Positions 26,797 to 37,241 of a stretch of DNA of 64,000 nucleotides are shown here, piece by piece. The stretch comes from Enterococcus hulanensis (GTDB lineage: Bacteria; Bacillota; Bacilli; Lactobacillales; Enterococcaceae). Numbering within the stretch: the first letter of the stretch is position 1; every line of letters starts with the position of its first letter. The stretch spans positions 1 to 64,000 of the forward strand of contig NZ_BJED01000008.1 of NCBI RefSeq assembly GCF_005405485.1, given 5' to 3'. The translations under genes and the position numbers were made by a program. The notes below the pieces were generated by a model. That model had not been told where the DNA came from. It ran no database searches and was given only the letters and a program-made list of their open reading frames with translations.

Positions 26797-28629
26797 TTAA
26801 TTTGATTCAGACATGAACAAACTGCCCTTTGGAGCAAGTACCTCATCATCTAAAATACGCTCCAAGACATCATAATCCCCTTTGTAAGCACGAGGACTAG
26901 ACAGCTCGCCAACATTCAGACATTGCTCTTGATCGGATAAATTAAGTGCATAGATCACATACGCCTCTTCTGTATAGCGAATGATCCCAAAAATTTGTTG
27001 TGTTTGAGAGTAAAATGGGAAAAAGTGTCCATGCTTCAACACATTGTATTTTTTTCTCCGTTCGATCCATTTCTGACAATTTTTGAAAAGTCTTTGATCA
27101 ATTGATTGCCAAGGGAAAAACTTTCGATTGTCCGGATCTTTACCGCCCGTTAAACCAGCTTCATCCCCATAATAAACACAAGGAATCCCCGGCATCATGA
27201 ACATTAATCCCCATGCCTGATCCAAAGCCTCGAGAGAACCATCCAGCATCGTCAGGATACGCTCAGTATCATGAGTACCAATATTATTTAATTGATTATA
27301 ATAAAAATCTGCTGGATAATTTTCCTGATAACGAATCATTTCTTCGCAAATATCTTGCAATGAACGTGATTGATTTAAAAGATCTAAAATCTGCTGACGT
27401 AACGGATAATTCATGACCCCTTGTAAATGATCACCGAAAACATATTTGCGCCGTGTATCGTAAGCAATTTTGTTTGACGCATCTTCCCAAACTTCACCAA
27501 TCAGGATTTTTTCTTGATAAGACAGAAGATTTTTTCGAATACCGGCAATAAAATCATCGGTCAATTCATCGGCCACATCTAAACGCCAACCATCGACTCC
27601 CATTGAGGTCCATTTCGACAAGACACTGTCTAAATCGCCGTAGATAAATTCTTGATAGGAAGGATTTTCTTTACGCACCTCAGGCAGATCGGCTACTCCC
27701 CACCATGATTTATAGTCATCCGGATAGTGATTGAAGGTGAACCAGTCGCGATATTCACTTTGCGGATCACGAGCAGCGCCTGAATCTTCTCCATAAAATC
27801 CGGAAATATTAAAATAGCGGCTATTCTTTCCCACATGTGAGAATACTCCATCTAACACGACAGCGATCCCAGCTGTATGCAAAGCAGCAATCAAACTTCT
27901 AAAATCCTCTTCGGTTCCTAAAACACTATCCACCATAAAATAATCATTCGTATCATAGCGATGATTGGAGCTGGCTTCAAAAATCGGATTTAGATATAAA
28001 GCGGTGATTCCCAGTTCTTGCAAATAAGGAATCTTTTCTTCAATTCCTTTAAAATTCCCGCCAAAAAAATCCCAACGAGCGATTTCACCATTCTGATCCT
28101 TAATATAAAATGGTTCGTCTTCCTCTGTTGCATAAATAAATGAATTCTTTTTAGGCTGATTGATTCTCTTATCAGAATTCCCGTTAGCAAAACGATCAGG
28201 AAAAATTTGATAAAAGACAGCATTCCGATACCATTTAGGGGCGATCTCAGGTTTTTGATAGCAGGTCAATTGATAGGGAACCACTTCTCGTTCGGAACCA
28301 TATATTTTCCCTTCGCCACCTTGTCCATTGAAGCCATAGTATTGGATCGTTTCGTAGCCTTCTGATTCATGGATCACTTTAAAATAGTAAAAGTAAAGGC
28401 CCCAGCCTTGATCCATGATCGACTGAAAGTGAAAACGATCTTCTGATGCTGGTTCCATCATAAATATCTTTTGACCGACGGAACTTCCTTCTTTACGTAC
28501 GATCAATTGAACTTTGGTATTTTGCTGTTCTGGAACCGATAGCCAAATCTTGACCATCGTTCCTTCTTGAACAGCACCAAATGGTTGTTTATAGCGTTCC
28601 AGCCATGGATTAAAGTAAATATGAGTCAT
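26797..28629 (-). CDS. GH13 alpha-glucan hydrolase (neopullulanase/cyclomaltodextrinase type)
   Basis: This 610-aa enzyme has an N-terminal CBM34-like beta domain (about 1-125), the catalytic barrel (about 140-520) and a C-terminal beta domain. Motifs I to IV are visible: DGVFSHVG, DGWRLDVADE with the nucleophile Asp, LIGEVWED with the acid/base Glu, and NIGTHDTERI. No signal peptide, so it works on internal glycogen fragments or imported maltodextrins. ATG 28629 with GAGGTG 9 nt upstream is chosen, overlapping glgP by 20 bp, which implies translational coupling. It completes the glycogen set as the debranching or trimming enzyme. Confidence 0.88.
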   Translation of the reverse strand: MTHIYFNPWLERYKQPFGAVQEGTMVKIWLSVPEQQNTKVQLIVRKEGSSVGQKIFMMEPASEDRFHFQSIMDQGWGLYFYYFKVIHESEGYETIQYYGFNGQGGEGKIYGSEREVVPYQLTCYQKPEIAPKWYRNAVFYQIFPDRFANGNSDKRINQPKKNSFIYATEEDEPFYIKDQNGEIARWDFFGGNFKGIEEKIPYLQELGITALYLNPIFEASSNHRYDTNDYFMVDSVLGTEEDFRSLIAALHTAGIAVVLDGVFSHVGKNSRYFNISGFYGEDSGAARDPQSEYRDWFTFNHYPDDYKSWWGVADLPEVRKENPSYQEFIYGDLDSVLSKWTSMGVDGWRLDVADELTDDFIAGIRKNLLSYQEKILIGEVWEDASNKIAYDTRRKYVFGDHLQGVMNYPLRQQILDLLNQSRSLQDICEEMIRYQENYPADFYYNQLNNIGTHDTERILTMLDGSLEALDQAWGLMFMMPGIPCVYYGDEAGLTGGKDPDNRKFFPWQSIDQRLFKNCQKWIERRKKYNVLKHGHFFPFYSQTQQIFGIIRYTEEAYVIYALNLSDQEQCLNVGELSSPRAYKGDYDVLERILDDEVLAPKGSLFMSESN

Positions 28630-31048
28630 GTTGTGATACACCTCGATCATCCTCATGGGCGTAGACAGGTTCTATTTGCCAAATATCGTCTGCATAACGC
28701 TGAACCGTATTGTCTGAAGAAAAGCGCCCTGCATTAGCAATATTTCGTAAACTTATTTGCTGCCAACGACGTTTATCTTGATAGGCTTGATTGATTGATT
28801 CTTGCGCCAAGCAATAATCTTCAAAATCACGTAAAACAAAGAATTCATCATTGTACTTGATTAATGAATCAAATATTTCTTGCCCCTCAGCAATAATATT
28901 CGGGATCGTCCCATCAATCAATGTCTTAACCACTTTGTGTATAACGGCATTCTCCCGATAAATATCTGTCGAAGAATAATTTTTATTCTCATAGTATTGG
29001 TAAACTTCAGATTCAGTTAATCCGAAAATCGCAATGTTCTCATCACCAACAGTATCACGAATTTCAACATTCGCTCCATCTAAAGTTGCTATCGTCACGG
29101 CTCCATTTAACATTAATTTCATATTAGATGTGCCGGATGCTTCTTTTGATGCTAAAGAAATCTGTTCACTAACATCAGCAGCAGGAATGATTCGTTCCGC
29201 CAAACTTACATTATAGTTCTCTAAAAAGACGACCTTTAACTTATCATTGATTGTAGTGTCTTGATTAATTAAATCGGCTGTTTCATTAATTACTTTAATA
29301 ATTGATTTGGCATAATGATAACTCGGCGCCGCTTTTGCTCCAAAAATGAATACCCGCGGTTCGATAGGCAGATCAGGATTTTCTTTCAAATCTAAATACA
29401 ACTTGATTATATGCAGCAAATTCAATAATTGGCGTTTATAGGCATGCAATCGTTTGATTTGAACATCAAAAATCGCCTGAGGATTCACTTCAATTCCATA
29501 ATGATCTTGAATATAAGCAGACAAACGTTTTTTATTCTTCAGCTTTGCCTCTGTCAGCATAGCAAGAACTTGATCATCATCCTCATAATTCAGCAATAAT
29601 CGTAGATCGCTTGGTTGTTTTCGCCAAGAATTTCCAATCGTCTCATCCAACACCTTGCTCATCGCAGGGTTAGCTAACTGGGTCCAGCGACGCATCGCAA
29701 TACCATTGGTCTTATTATTGAAGCGCGCTGGATAAATCAGATAAAAGTCATGCAGAACGACTGATTTTAAAAGATCTGAATGCAATTTTGCTACACCATT
29801 TGTCGAATGAGAACCGATAATCGCAAGATGAGCCATGTGCACTTGATCATTTTGAATAATTCTAGTTCGTTGGATCAAATCAAAATCATGAACGCCAGTC
29901 ATTTCCTCAACGAAACGCCTATCGATTTCTTCGATAATTTGATAGATCCTAGGACAAACACTTCTCATCATATTAATCGACCATTTTTCTAAAGCTTCAG
30001 CCATGATGGTGTGATTGGTATAACTCATCACTTCCTGAGTCAAATTCCAGGCACGTTCCCAACCCATTTCTTCTTCATCAACTAAAAGGCGCATAAATTC
30101 AGCAACGCACATCGCCGGGTGAGTGTCGTTAATATGAATTGCAACATATTGATTGATATCATCGATGGGCTTCTTAAGCTGCTTGTAATAACGCAAGATA
30201 CTTTGAACACCAGCCGAAACAAAAAAGTATTCCTGTGATAAACGTAATTTCCTACCAGCCTCATTAGAATCATCTGGATAAAGTACTGAAGTCATATCTT
30301 CTACTGCTCGTCGATCCTCAATGCTGCGATAGCGGTCTTCTTCCTCTGGAGAAATCTCTACTGACCACAGTCGCATAGTATTAACCGTACCATTTTGATA
30401 GCCGACCATTCCGGTATCATACGGAACAGCTCGCAACATCATTCCGCCATGATAATTCGGCTTGAGATTGCCAAACTCATCATGACTCATGTAAACATCT
30501 CCGCCAATTCGTACATCGACAGCTTTACTTTCCTTGCGAACTTCCCACAGATTTCCATTTTGAAGCCACTCATCGGGCAACTCTACCTGATAGTTATCAA
30601 CGAAGCGTTGTTTGAAAAGTCCATACTTGTATCGAATCCCATTACCATTTCCTGGCAATCCCATTGACGCTATCGAATCCATGAAACAAGAAGCTAAACG
30701 GCCCAAGCCGCCATTTCCTAAAGCCATGTCAGGCTCGACTTCTGCTAAATCCTCTAAATTGATACCTAACTCCGTTAAACCTTCTGTCACCATGTCTAAC
30801 CAGCCCATGTTCAGAAGATTGCTCTTCAGCATTTTCCCTGGTAGAAATTCGATAGAGAAGTAATAGGATTGTTTTTGCTCTGCCTCTCGATAGTCTTTCC
30901 ATGTTTGCTGCCAGTTTTGTGAATATGCCGAAGTCATCAATGAACCTAACGTTTGATAAAGCTCGTTTGGCGAAGCATCTGTAACACTCATAGCGAATTT
31001 TTCAGCCAAACGGCGACTGAATGATTGTTTAAATTCTGTTTTGTTCAT
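28610..31048 (-). CDS. glgP: Glycogen/starch phosphorylase
   Basis: This 812-aa GT35 enzyme cleaves glycogen with phosphate to glucose-1-phosphate. The pyridoxal phosphate site EASGTSNMKLMLNGA (Lys near residue 660), an early GNGGLGRLASCFMDS segment and the overall length match the family. A terminator (31115-31165) separates it from glgA, so it may be read by read-through or from its own weak promoter. It overlaps the GH13 gene downstream. Using the same transcript for synthesis and breakdown is normal in Firmicute glg clusters. Confidence 0.95.
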   Translation of the reverse strand: MNKTEFKQSFSRRLAEKFAMSVTDASPNELYQTLGSLMTSAYSQNWQQTWKDYREAEQKQSYYFSIEFLPGKMLKSNLLNMGWLDMVTEGLTELGINLEDLAEVEPDMALGNGGLGRLASCFMDSIASMGLPGNGNGIRYKYGLFKQRFVDNYQVELPDEWLQNGNLWEVRKESKAVDVRIGGDVYMSHDEFGNLKPNYHGGMMLRAVPYDTGMVGYQNGTVNTMRLWSVEISPEEEDRYRSIEDRRAVEDMTSVLYPDDSNEAGRKLRLSQEYFFVSAGVQSILRYYKQLKKPIDDINQYVAIHINDTHPAMCVAEFMRLLVDEEEMGWERAWNLTQEVMSYTNHTIMAEALEKWSINMMRSVCPRIYQIIEEIDRRFVEEMTGVHDFDLIQRTRIIQNDQVHMAHLAIIGSHSTNGVAKLHSDLLKSVVLHDFYLIYPARFNNKTNGIAMRRWTQLANPAMSKVLDETIGNSWRKQPSDLRLLLNYEDDDQVLAMLTEAKLKNKKRLSAYIQDHYGIEVNPQAIFDVQIKRLHAYKRQLLNLLHIIKLYLDLKENPDLPIEPRVFIFGAKAAPSYHYAKSIIKVINETADLINQDTTINDKLKVVFLENYNVSLAERIIPAADVSEQISLASKEASGTSNMKLMLNGAVTIATLDGANVEIRDTVGDENIAIFGLTESEVYQYYENKNYSSTDIYRENAVIHKVVKTLIDGTIPNIIAEGQEIFDSLIKYNDEFFVLRDFEDYCLAQESINQAYQDKRRWQQISLRNIANAGRFSSDNTVQRYADDIWQIEPVYAHEDDRGVSQHDSYLL

Positions 31049-31114
31049 TTTTTCATCTCCAACCCATACTTTATAAATTCAACTTACACTACTCATCATA
31101 GCATTAATCTATGA

Positions 31115-31163
31115 TAGAAAAAGCCAAAATCCACAGCTCGAGGCTTAGATTCTGGCTTTTCGA
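31115..31163 (-). terminator. Terminator between glgA and glgP
   Basis: On the minus strand AAAAGCCAGAATC (from 31148-31160) and GATTTTGGCTTTT (from 31119-31131) pair across one mismatch and are followed by T. It would reduce expression of glgP relative to the synthetic genes. Confidence 0.85.
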
Positions 31164-31166
31164 ATC

Positions 31167-32594
31167 CTACATTTGTTTGTATAGTTCTAAATATTGTTGA
31201 CTAGACCCATCCCAGCTAAAGTCACGCGACATCGCTTCTGCCATCATCTTTTGCCAAATATCTTGATGATCTTGATAAAGCTCAATTGCTTGTTTTAGCG
31301 CATTCATCAAATAGAATGGTTCAAAAATATTAAATCCAAAGCCAGTTCCTTCATCCGTAATCGGATTATATGGTTGGACTGTATCTTTTAAACCACCGAT
31401 TTCATGCACGATCGGCAATGTTCCATAACGCATAGAGATCATTTGCGACAAGCCGCATGGTTCAAACGCTGAAGGCATTAAGAACATATCGACACCTGCA
31501 TATACTTTTTGCGCCAAGGTTACGTCGAATGCAATATGGATGCTGGTCCTATCTGGATATTTCCCTCCAAAATAATGGAATTGGTTCTCAAAATTCGGAT
31601 CACCAGTTCCGATTAAAACTAATTGCACATCAAACTGCATCAAATTTTCCATCTCTTGCAATAATAAATGGAATCCTTTTTGATACGTTAAACGACTGAC
31701 AATTCCGATCAAAGGAACATCTGGCCTTACGGGTAAATCCAACAATTTTTGCAATTGAACTTTATTTTCTGTCTTTTTGTCAAGATGCTTTATATCATAG
31801 TTAGCGAAAATTGCTGGATCTTTCGCTGGATCAAAGGCTTCATAGTCAATCCCATTGAGTATTCCATGCAATTTTCCGCTCTCCATCCGCAAGATCACAT
31901 CTAACCCTGCACCAAATTCAGCGGTTTTGATTTCCTCAGCGTAAGATGGACTGACCGTTGTTACACGATCTGCATAAAGAATACCGGCTTTCATAAAGTT
32001 CACACAATCATTGAATCGAATCGTGCCATCATCATAACGTTCACTGCCCATGCCAAAAAGATCATACAAAACTTCTCGATCATATTGTCCTTGAAATTCT
32101 ATATTATGGATGGTCAAGACTGTCCGAATCTGACTGAATTTATTAATCCAACGATATTTTTCCTTCAATAAAAATGGTATGAAGGACGTATGATAATCAT
32201 TCAGATGCATCACATCAGGAATGAAGTCGATTTTTTCCATTAACTCGATGACTGCTTGCTGATAAAAAGCGAATCGCTCCCCATCATCATAATAGCCATA
32301 CAATTCCGGACGATTGAAGTAGTAAAGATTATCTAAAAAGTAATAATCGATCCCGTTCATTTCCAGATATTTTACACCGCAATATTGTTTACGCCAGCCA
32401 ACATAAACCTCATAAGAGAATAAATCCTCTAATTGTTCTTTATAACGATCTGGCATTTTCGTAAAATACGGCAAAACAACTTTTATATCTGTCCCTTTTT
32501 CCTTTAACGCTTTTGGCAAAGCACCCGCAACATCACCCAATCCTCCTGTTTTAAAAAAGGGTGCACATTCCGCCGCTACAAATAATGTCTTCAC
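31167..32594 (-). CDS. glgA: Glycogen synthase, ADP-glucose type
   Basis: This 475-aa GT5 synthase transfers glucose from ADP-glucose to glycogen ends. The N-terminal KTGGLGDVAGALPKAL (about 16-31) binds ADP-glucose. The C-terminal PSAFEPCGLSQMISMRYG (about 378-395) carries the GT-B donor site. Length is standard. It starts with GTG, with GGAGG 9 nt upstream inside the glgD end; the two genes are 2 bp apart. Confidence 0.96.
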   Translation of the reverse strand: MKTLFVAAECAPFFKTGGLGDVAGALPKALKEKGTDIKVVLPYFTKMPDRYKEQLEDLFSYEVYVGWRKQYCGVKYLEMNGIDYYFLDNLYYFNRPELYGYYDDGERFAFYQQAVIELMEKIDFIPDVMHLNDYHTSFIPFLLKEKYRWINKFSQIRTVLTIHNIEFQGQYDREVLYDLFGMGSERYDDGTIRFNDCVNFMKAGILYADRVTTVSPSYAEEIKTAEFGAGLDVILRMESGKLHGILNGIDYEAFDPAKDPAIFANYDIKHLDKKTENKVQLQKLLDLPVRPDVPLIGIVSRLTYQKGFHLLLQEMENLMQFDVQLVLIGTGDPNFENQFHYFGGKYPDRTSIHIAFDVTLAQKVYAGVDMFLMPSAFEPCGLSQMISMRYGTLPIVHEIGGLKDTVQPYNPITDEGTGFGFNIFEPFYLMNALKQAIELYQDHQDIWQKMMAEAMSRDFSWDGSSQQYLELYKQM

Positions 32595-32596
32595 CT

Positions 32597-33730
32597 TTAT
32601 TCGCCTCCGTAAACGTCGCTTAATACATGCGTATTTTTCTTGATCACTACTGGCTGCTCTGCGGAACCGATAATCTTGATACCTGGTTCAACCACAACAT
32701 TTTTATCTAAGATCGCATGCTTGATAAACGCATTTTCACGAATACTGCAGCTTGCCATGATGATTGAATCCTCAACCTCAGCACCCTTTTCAATCACGAT
32801 ACTCCGAGAAATAAGCGAACCATGAACCTTACCATCAACAAGACAGCCTGTGGCGAATTGACTATTTTTCACCTCCGAGGTCGGAGAATAGTACGTAGCC
32901 ACTTCATTTTTCAATTTCGTGTAGATCTTTTGTTTAGAGTACAATAAAGATGTGAATTTTTTAGGGTCAAGCATTGCCATGTTGGCATCATAATAAGATT
33001 TAATATCAAAAATATTACTTAAGAAGCCTGTGTATTCATACGCAGAAGTCTTCACTTGATTCATCGCTAGCGTCAAGAAGTCGACTAATGCCACCGGACC
33101 ACCTAGATTTTGTCCCTCTTGCAATGCATTGATCAGCCAATCAGTACGGCAGATAAAGATTTTCATACCAAGATTTAGCACATCATCATTTGTTTTATCT
33201 TCTAAGAAGTTATGATGTCCTTTAATCAGACCGTGTTCATCCACTTCTAAGATTTCATCCTGACGATAAATTTGTTCTCTTGGCATTTTCTTATAAACGA
33301 CGGTCATCACACTATCGCTCTGTAAATGGATTTTTAGAACAGCCTCTAAATCAATGTTGCACAACATCCGATTGCCCATGAAAACCGTATATTCTGATTT
33401 TGATTTATTCAAATAATCGATCACAGATTCGAAATAAGGTCGTCCTTCTGCTTTCTTTTTCAAGAAATCTTGATAGAAATGGACAAAATAGCGGCTATCC
33501 ACGCTGTCTAGATGCCATTCACGTCCACCGCCGATATGGTCAAAAACTGACTTGGTCGTTCCCTGATTGAACACCATGTAGACAGACTTAATGTTAGCAT
33601 TGATAGCATTCGACAAATTGAAGTCAATCAGACGATACTTGCAGTCGAAAGGCAATGTAGCTAATGGTCTTTTTTCAGTTAACGGTAATAATTCTGGACA
33701 TTCGTAAACATTGCCCATAATGGCACACAT
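32597..33730 (-). CDS. glgD: Glucose-1-phosphate adenylyltransferase regulatory subunit
   Basis: This 377-aa protein is a paralogue of glgC. It keeps the nucleotidyltransferase fold and the C-terminal left-handed beta helix but lacks the [11 protein letters not shown] motif seen in GlgC (here it reads MCAIMGNVYECPELLP). In Bacillus and streptococci GlgD pairs with GlgC and raises activity. The start at ATG 33730, two bases after the glgC stop, is more likely than the in-frame GTG at 33745 that would overlap glgC. Confidence 0.94.
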   Translation of the reverse strand: MCAIMGNVYECPELLPLTEKRPLATLPFDCKYRLIDFNLSNAINANIKSVYMVFNQGTTKSVFDHIGGGREWHLDSVDSRYFVHFYQDFLKKKAEGRPYFESVIDYLNKSKSEYTVFMGNRMLCNIDLEAVLKIHLQSDSVMTVVYKKMPREQIYRQDEILEVDEHGLIKGHHNFLEDKTNDDVLNLGMKIFICRTDWLINALQEGQNLGGPVALVDFLTLAMNQVKTSAYEYTGFLSNIFDIKSYYDANMAMLDPKKFTSLLYSKQKIYTKLKNEVATYYSPTSEVKNSQFATGCLVDGKVHGSLISRSIVIEKGAEVEDSIIMASCSIRENAFIKHAILDKNVVVEPGIKIIGSAEQPVVIKKNTHVLSDVYGGE

Positions 33731-33731
33731 T

Positions 33732-34904
33732 TTATTCGCTCTCACTTGTCAACACTCCAATCACTTCTGAATAACCCACGACCGCGATTTCTTCTGATCC
33801 GTCGACTACGGCACCATCTCCGATAATCGCATTCTCCCCAATGATCGCTTTCGTGATTTGTACATTTTTTCCAATCGTCGCACCTGGCATAATAACGCTG
33901 TCGACCACCTTCGCACCTTCTTTAACCTGAACATCATCAGATAAAATACTGTGCTCTACATGTCCGGCGACGTAGCATCCATCAACAACTAATGAATTCT
34001 TTACATCTGCATTTTCAGTTAAGAAATGTGGTGGTGAAATCGTATTTTTTGCCAGAATCCGCCAATTTTTATCCCGAATGTTCAAACTATGCTCGGGATC
34101 GATAAACTCCATGCTAGCTTCCCAAAGAGAGTCAATCGTACCGACATCTTTCCAATAACCATCAAAGCGATAAGCAAAGACATTCTCGCCGCTTTCCAAG
34201 TATGCCGGTATCACATGTTTCCCGAAGTCCAACATTTGATCATCTTTTTTATAGCTGTTTAACAATACGCTGCGTAAACGACTCCAGTTGAAAATGTAGA
34301 TACCCATTGAAGCTAAGTTGCTTTTTGGTTCTTCTGGTTTTTCCTCAAACTCGATGATTCGATCATTTTCATCAGTATTCATGATTCCGAAGCGAGAGGC
34401 TTCTTCGATCGGTACTTCGATTACTGCGACTGTCAATGAAGCATTATTAGCTTTATGATCTTCCAGCATCGCTTCATAATCCATCTTATAAATGTGATCA
34501 CCTGATAATACTAAGACGTATTGCGGGTCCATTTGGTCAATGTAATCCATATTTTGATAGATTGCATGAGCGGTTCCTTCAAACCATTTACTTCCATCAT
34601 TGCTAGAATAAGGCTGTAAAATTGTTACTCCCGAATTTAACCCATCAAAGCCCCAGCTAGAACCATTTCCAATGTGATTGTTCAATGCTAATGGTTGATA
34701 TTGTGTCACCACACCAACGTTGTTGATACCAGAGTTGATACAATTGCTCAAAGTGAAATCAATAATTCGATAGCGACCGCCAAAAGGGACAGCAGGTTTT
34801 GCAATTTTTTGTGTTAGTTTACCGAGACGAGAACCTTTCCCGCCAGCTAGTATCATTGCTAAAATTTCTGTTTTCATTTTATTTGATGAAGGACTTTCCT
34901 TCAT
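33732..34904 (-). CDS. glgC: Glucose-1-phosphate adenylyltransferase, catalytic subunit
   Basis: This 390-aa enzyme makes ADP-glucose from glucose-1-P and ATP, the committed step to glycogen. The N-terminal [12 protein letters not shown] loop, [11 protein letters not shown] with the catalytic Asp, and [10 protein letters not shown] are all present, with a beta-helix C-terminus. GGGGAGG precedes the ATG. The first 19 nt (34886-34904) form a perfect inverted repeat ATGAAGGA/TCCTTCAT that could cover the start codon. Confidence 0.96.
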   Translation of the reverse strand: MKESPSSNKMKTEILAMILAGGKGSRLGKLTQKIAKPAVPFGGRYRIIDFTLSNCINSGINNVGVVTQYQPLALNNHIGNGSSWGFDGLNSGVTILQPYSSNDGSKWFEGTAHAIYQNMDYIDQMDPQYVLVLSGDHIYKMDYEAMLEDHKANNASLTVAVIEVPIEEASRFGIMNTDENDRIIEFEEKPEEPKSNLASMGIYIFNWSRLRSVLLNSYKKDDQMLDFGKHVIPAYLESGENVFAYRFDGYWKDVGTIDSLWEASMEFIDPEHSLNIRDKNWRILAKNTISPPHFLTENADVKNSLVVDGCYVAGHVEHSILSDDVQVKEGAKVVDSVIMPGATIGKNVQITKAIIGENAIIGDGAVVDGSEEIAVVGYSEVIGVLTSESE

Positions 34905-34915
34905 CGACCTCCCCT

Positions 34916-36817
34916 CTATTTCTTGCGTGTATTGATTGTTTCCGGTTTTAAAATGATGGCGCCTAGAGCTGGGACAGTCGTCTTGATCAACTGACCGTAC
35001 TCCTTAAATTTGATTGGTTCACTTTGACAATCCTCGTTATGTTTTGTCCAAGTACCACCAAATTCTTTCATTTCAGTATTCCAAATTTCTTTGTATGTTC
35101 CCTGATATGGAACGCCAATGTGGAACTCCCGACGTTCGATCGGTGTCATATTTAAAACGATGATTAAGAAATCTTTCTTGCGTTTGCCTTTTCGCATGAA
35201 GGTAAGAATCGACTCTTCAGTATTATCAGCATCAATAATTTCGATTGTGTCGTATGAGTCTTCCACCTCCCATAAAGCTGTTTGATTTTTATAGAAATCA
35301 TTCAGTTCCGCAGTAAAATGCTGCATGGAATGATTCAATGGATCATCCAAATCGACCCATTCAAGTCCTTTGTCAAACTTCCATTCCAGAAATTGGCCCC
35401 ATTCACTTCCCATAAACAATAATTTTTTACCCGGATGTGTCATGAAATAGGTGTATAGATTCCGCAACTGTGCAAATTGTTTGTAGCGATCTCCCCACAT
35501 TTTATGCATCAAACTCTTCTTGCCATGAACAACTTCATCGTGTGACAATGGTAAAATAAAATTCTCTTGCATCATGTACATAAATGAAAAAGTGATTAAG
35601 TTGAAATTGTCCTTCCGGTAAAGCGGGTCCATCTCATAAAAGCGTAAAACATCATTCATCCAGCCCATATTCCACTTAAAATCAAAACCTAAAGAGCCAC
35701 TTTCAATCATACCTGTCACAGGCGTCTCAGAAGAACTTTCTTCAGCGATCATTAAAATATTAGGATGCGCTAATTTGATAACGGCATTCAGCTTTTGCAA
35801 AAAGTAATATCCTTCAAAATTACGATTTCCGCCTTCATGGTTTGGTGTCCAAGGACCATCGTCATAATCCCGATAAATCATGCTTGAAACGGCGTCAACG
35901 CGTATACCGTCAATATGGAACATCTCGATCCAGTACATGGCACTGGAAATCAAAAAGCTTTGAACCTGTGGTTTTCCAAGATCAAAATTAATTGAGCCCC
36001 AGCGATTATTTTTAGCCCGATCTGGATCAGTATATTCAAATTGCGGCGTTCCATCATAATAAGGCAAGGTATCATCATTGATACAATAGTGGCCAGGGAC
36101 CCAGTCAACCAGCACGCCAATATTATTTAAGTGACAAGCCTCAACAAAATCCTGAAATTCTGCTGGTGTTCCATAATAAGAGCTCATCGCAAAATAGCCA
36201 ATCAATTGATATCCCCACGAACGTCCTAATGGATGTTCCATGAGCGGCATAAACTCCACATGGGTATAATTCATTTCAGCTAAATATGGCACTAACTCAT
36301 CCTTCAGATCAGCAAAGCTGTAAGGTGTCCCATCTTCATGATGCTTCCATGAACTCGCATGCATTTCATAAATATTCAACGGCCGTTTAAATGCATTCGT
36401 CCGTTTACTCCGTCCGCGCCACAGGCCATCTTTCCATTTCTTCTCAGGAAAGTTATATAGTTCTGCTGCATCGCCCGGTCTTTTTTCAAAACGAACGGCA
36501 AAAGGATCTATTTTCAAAATCTCTCGACCATCTGCTTGCTTTACTTTAAATTTATAGAGCTCTCCCTCATTTGCCTTATCTGTATAGACCTGCCAGATTC
36601 CGCTCGACTCATCTTTTTCCATCGGCAGATCCTGCCAATCATTGAAATCACCCACTAAAGAAACAGCTAGTGCGTTTGGTGCCCATACTCGAAAAATGTA
36701 CCCATCTTGTTCTTGGTGAGCACCTAGTAAATGTTGTGCATAAAAATTTTCTCCAGACAAAAATGTTCTCTTAGCATCATCCACTTGTTGCTTTTTTTCT
36801 TGTTTTGTATTTTTCAT
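34916..36817 (-). CDS. glgB: 1,4-alpha-glucan branching enzyme
   Basis: This 633-aa GH13/CBM48 enzyme builds alpha-1,6 branches in glycogen. The N-terminal CBM48 (about 25-115, [19 protein letters not shown]), the catalytic barrel with [18 protein letters not shown] (nucleophile Asp), AEESSS (acid/base Glu) and [12 protein letters not shown] are plain. ATG 36817 has AAAGGTGG just upstream. It is first in the operon, after a 400-bp divergent region. Confidence 0.96.
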   Translation of the reverse strand: MKNTKQEKKQQVDDAKRTFLSGENFYAQHLLGAHQEQDGYIFRVWAPNALAVSLVGDFNDWQDLPMEKDESSGIWQVYTDKANEGELYKFKVKQADGREILKIDPFAVRFEKRPGDAAELYNFPEKKWKDGLWRGRSKRTNAFKRPLNIYEMHASSWKHHEDGTPYSFADLKDELVPYLAEMNYTHVEFMPLMEHPLGRSWGYQLIGYFAMSSYYGTPAEFQDFVEACHLNNIGVLVDWVPGHYCINDDTLPYYDGTPQFEYTDPDRAKNNRWGSINFDLGKPQVQSFLISSAMYWIEMFHIDGIRVDAVSSMIYRDYDDGPWTPNHEGGNRNFEGYYFLQKLNAVIKLAHPNILMIAEESSSETPVTGMIESGSLGFDFKWNMGWMNDVLRFYEMDPLYRKDNFNLITFSFMYMMQENFILPLSHDEVVHGKKSLMHKMWGDRYKQFAQLRNLYTYFMTHPGKKLLFMGSEWGQFLEWKFDKGLEWVDLDDPLNHSMQHFTAELNDFYKNQTALWEVEDSYDTIEIIDADNTEESILTFMRKGKRKKDFLIIVLNMTPIERREFHIGVPYQGTYKEIWNTEMKEFGGTWTKHNEDCQSEPIKFKEYGQLIKTTVPALGAIILKPETINTRKK

Positions 36818-37241
36818 GAGAACCACCTTTTTTGAGCGAACGGCGAAGCGCTCTTATATTACATTTCAATGTGCAAAGTTTAATAATAAAAACACCGAGT
36901 GTTCTATTATAATAACAGAAACGCTTAATAAATAACGCCTCAAGCGTTTTACATATTTCCCTTTGCATTATTAAATGCCCCTACCTAACATTATATTATA
37001 ATAAGATTTAAAATAGAAGATAAAATTTTCAATTCTTTAAAATAATTCATTTTTTCGTCAATAAATAACATTTATTATTTTCATAATCTGTTTTTTTGAC
37101 AAATAATAAAGAATTTCTTTTATGCTTCTTTCCTTATGTTTGCCTTTTGACAAAATAATCGTTAGGCTAATGGTGGTAAAGAAAAATGAACAGCAATGGG
37201 CTTTAAACAGTAAAAAATCACATGCTTTAGGAGGTCGAATA
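36818..37241. other. Divergent control region between glgB and the UPF0316 gene
   Basis: There is no gene over about 420 bp. It holds an inverted repeat AAACGCTT/AAGCGTTT, each arm having an AARCGYTW core like a weak cre or MalR site (about 36929-36960), and a smaller AACAC/GTGTT palindrome near 36890. On the minus strand there is a TATAAT box (36906-36911) suited to glgB but with a weak -35. The UPF0316 side has TTGACA near 37147 without a convincing -10. Confidence 0.6.
36906..36911 (-). promoter_or_regulatory. -10 box of the glg operon
   Basis: TATAAT on the minus strand, about 90 bp before the glgB start. The -35 is poor, which fits a promoter that needs an activator or is regulated by the inverted repeat just upstream. 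Confidence 0.5.

Noticed and set aside
37122-37241. Longer N-terminus for the UPF0316 protein
   Set aside because: A textbook AGGAGG lies before ATG 37242, whereas the extension has no site and poor composition.
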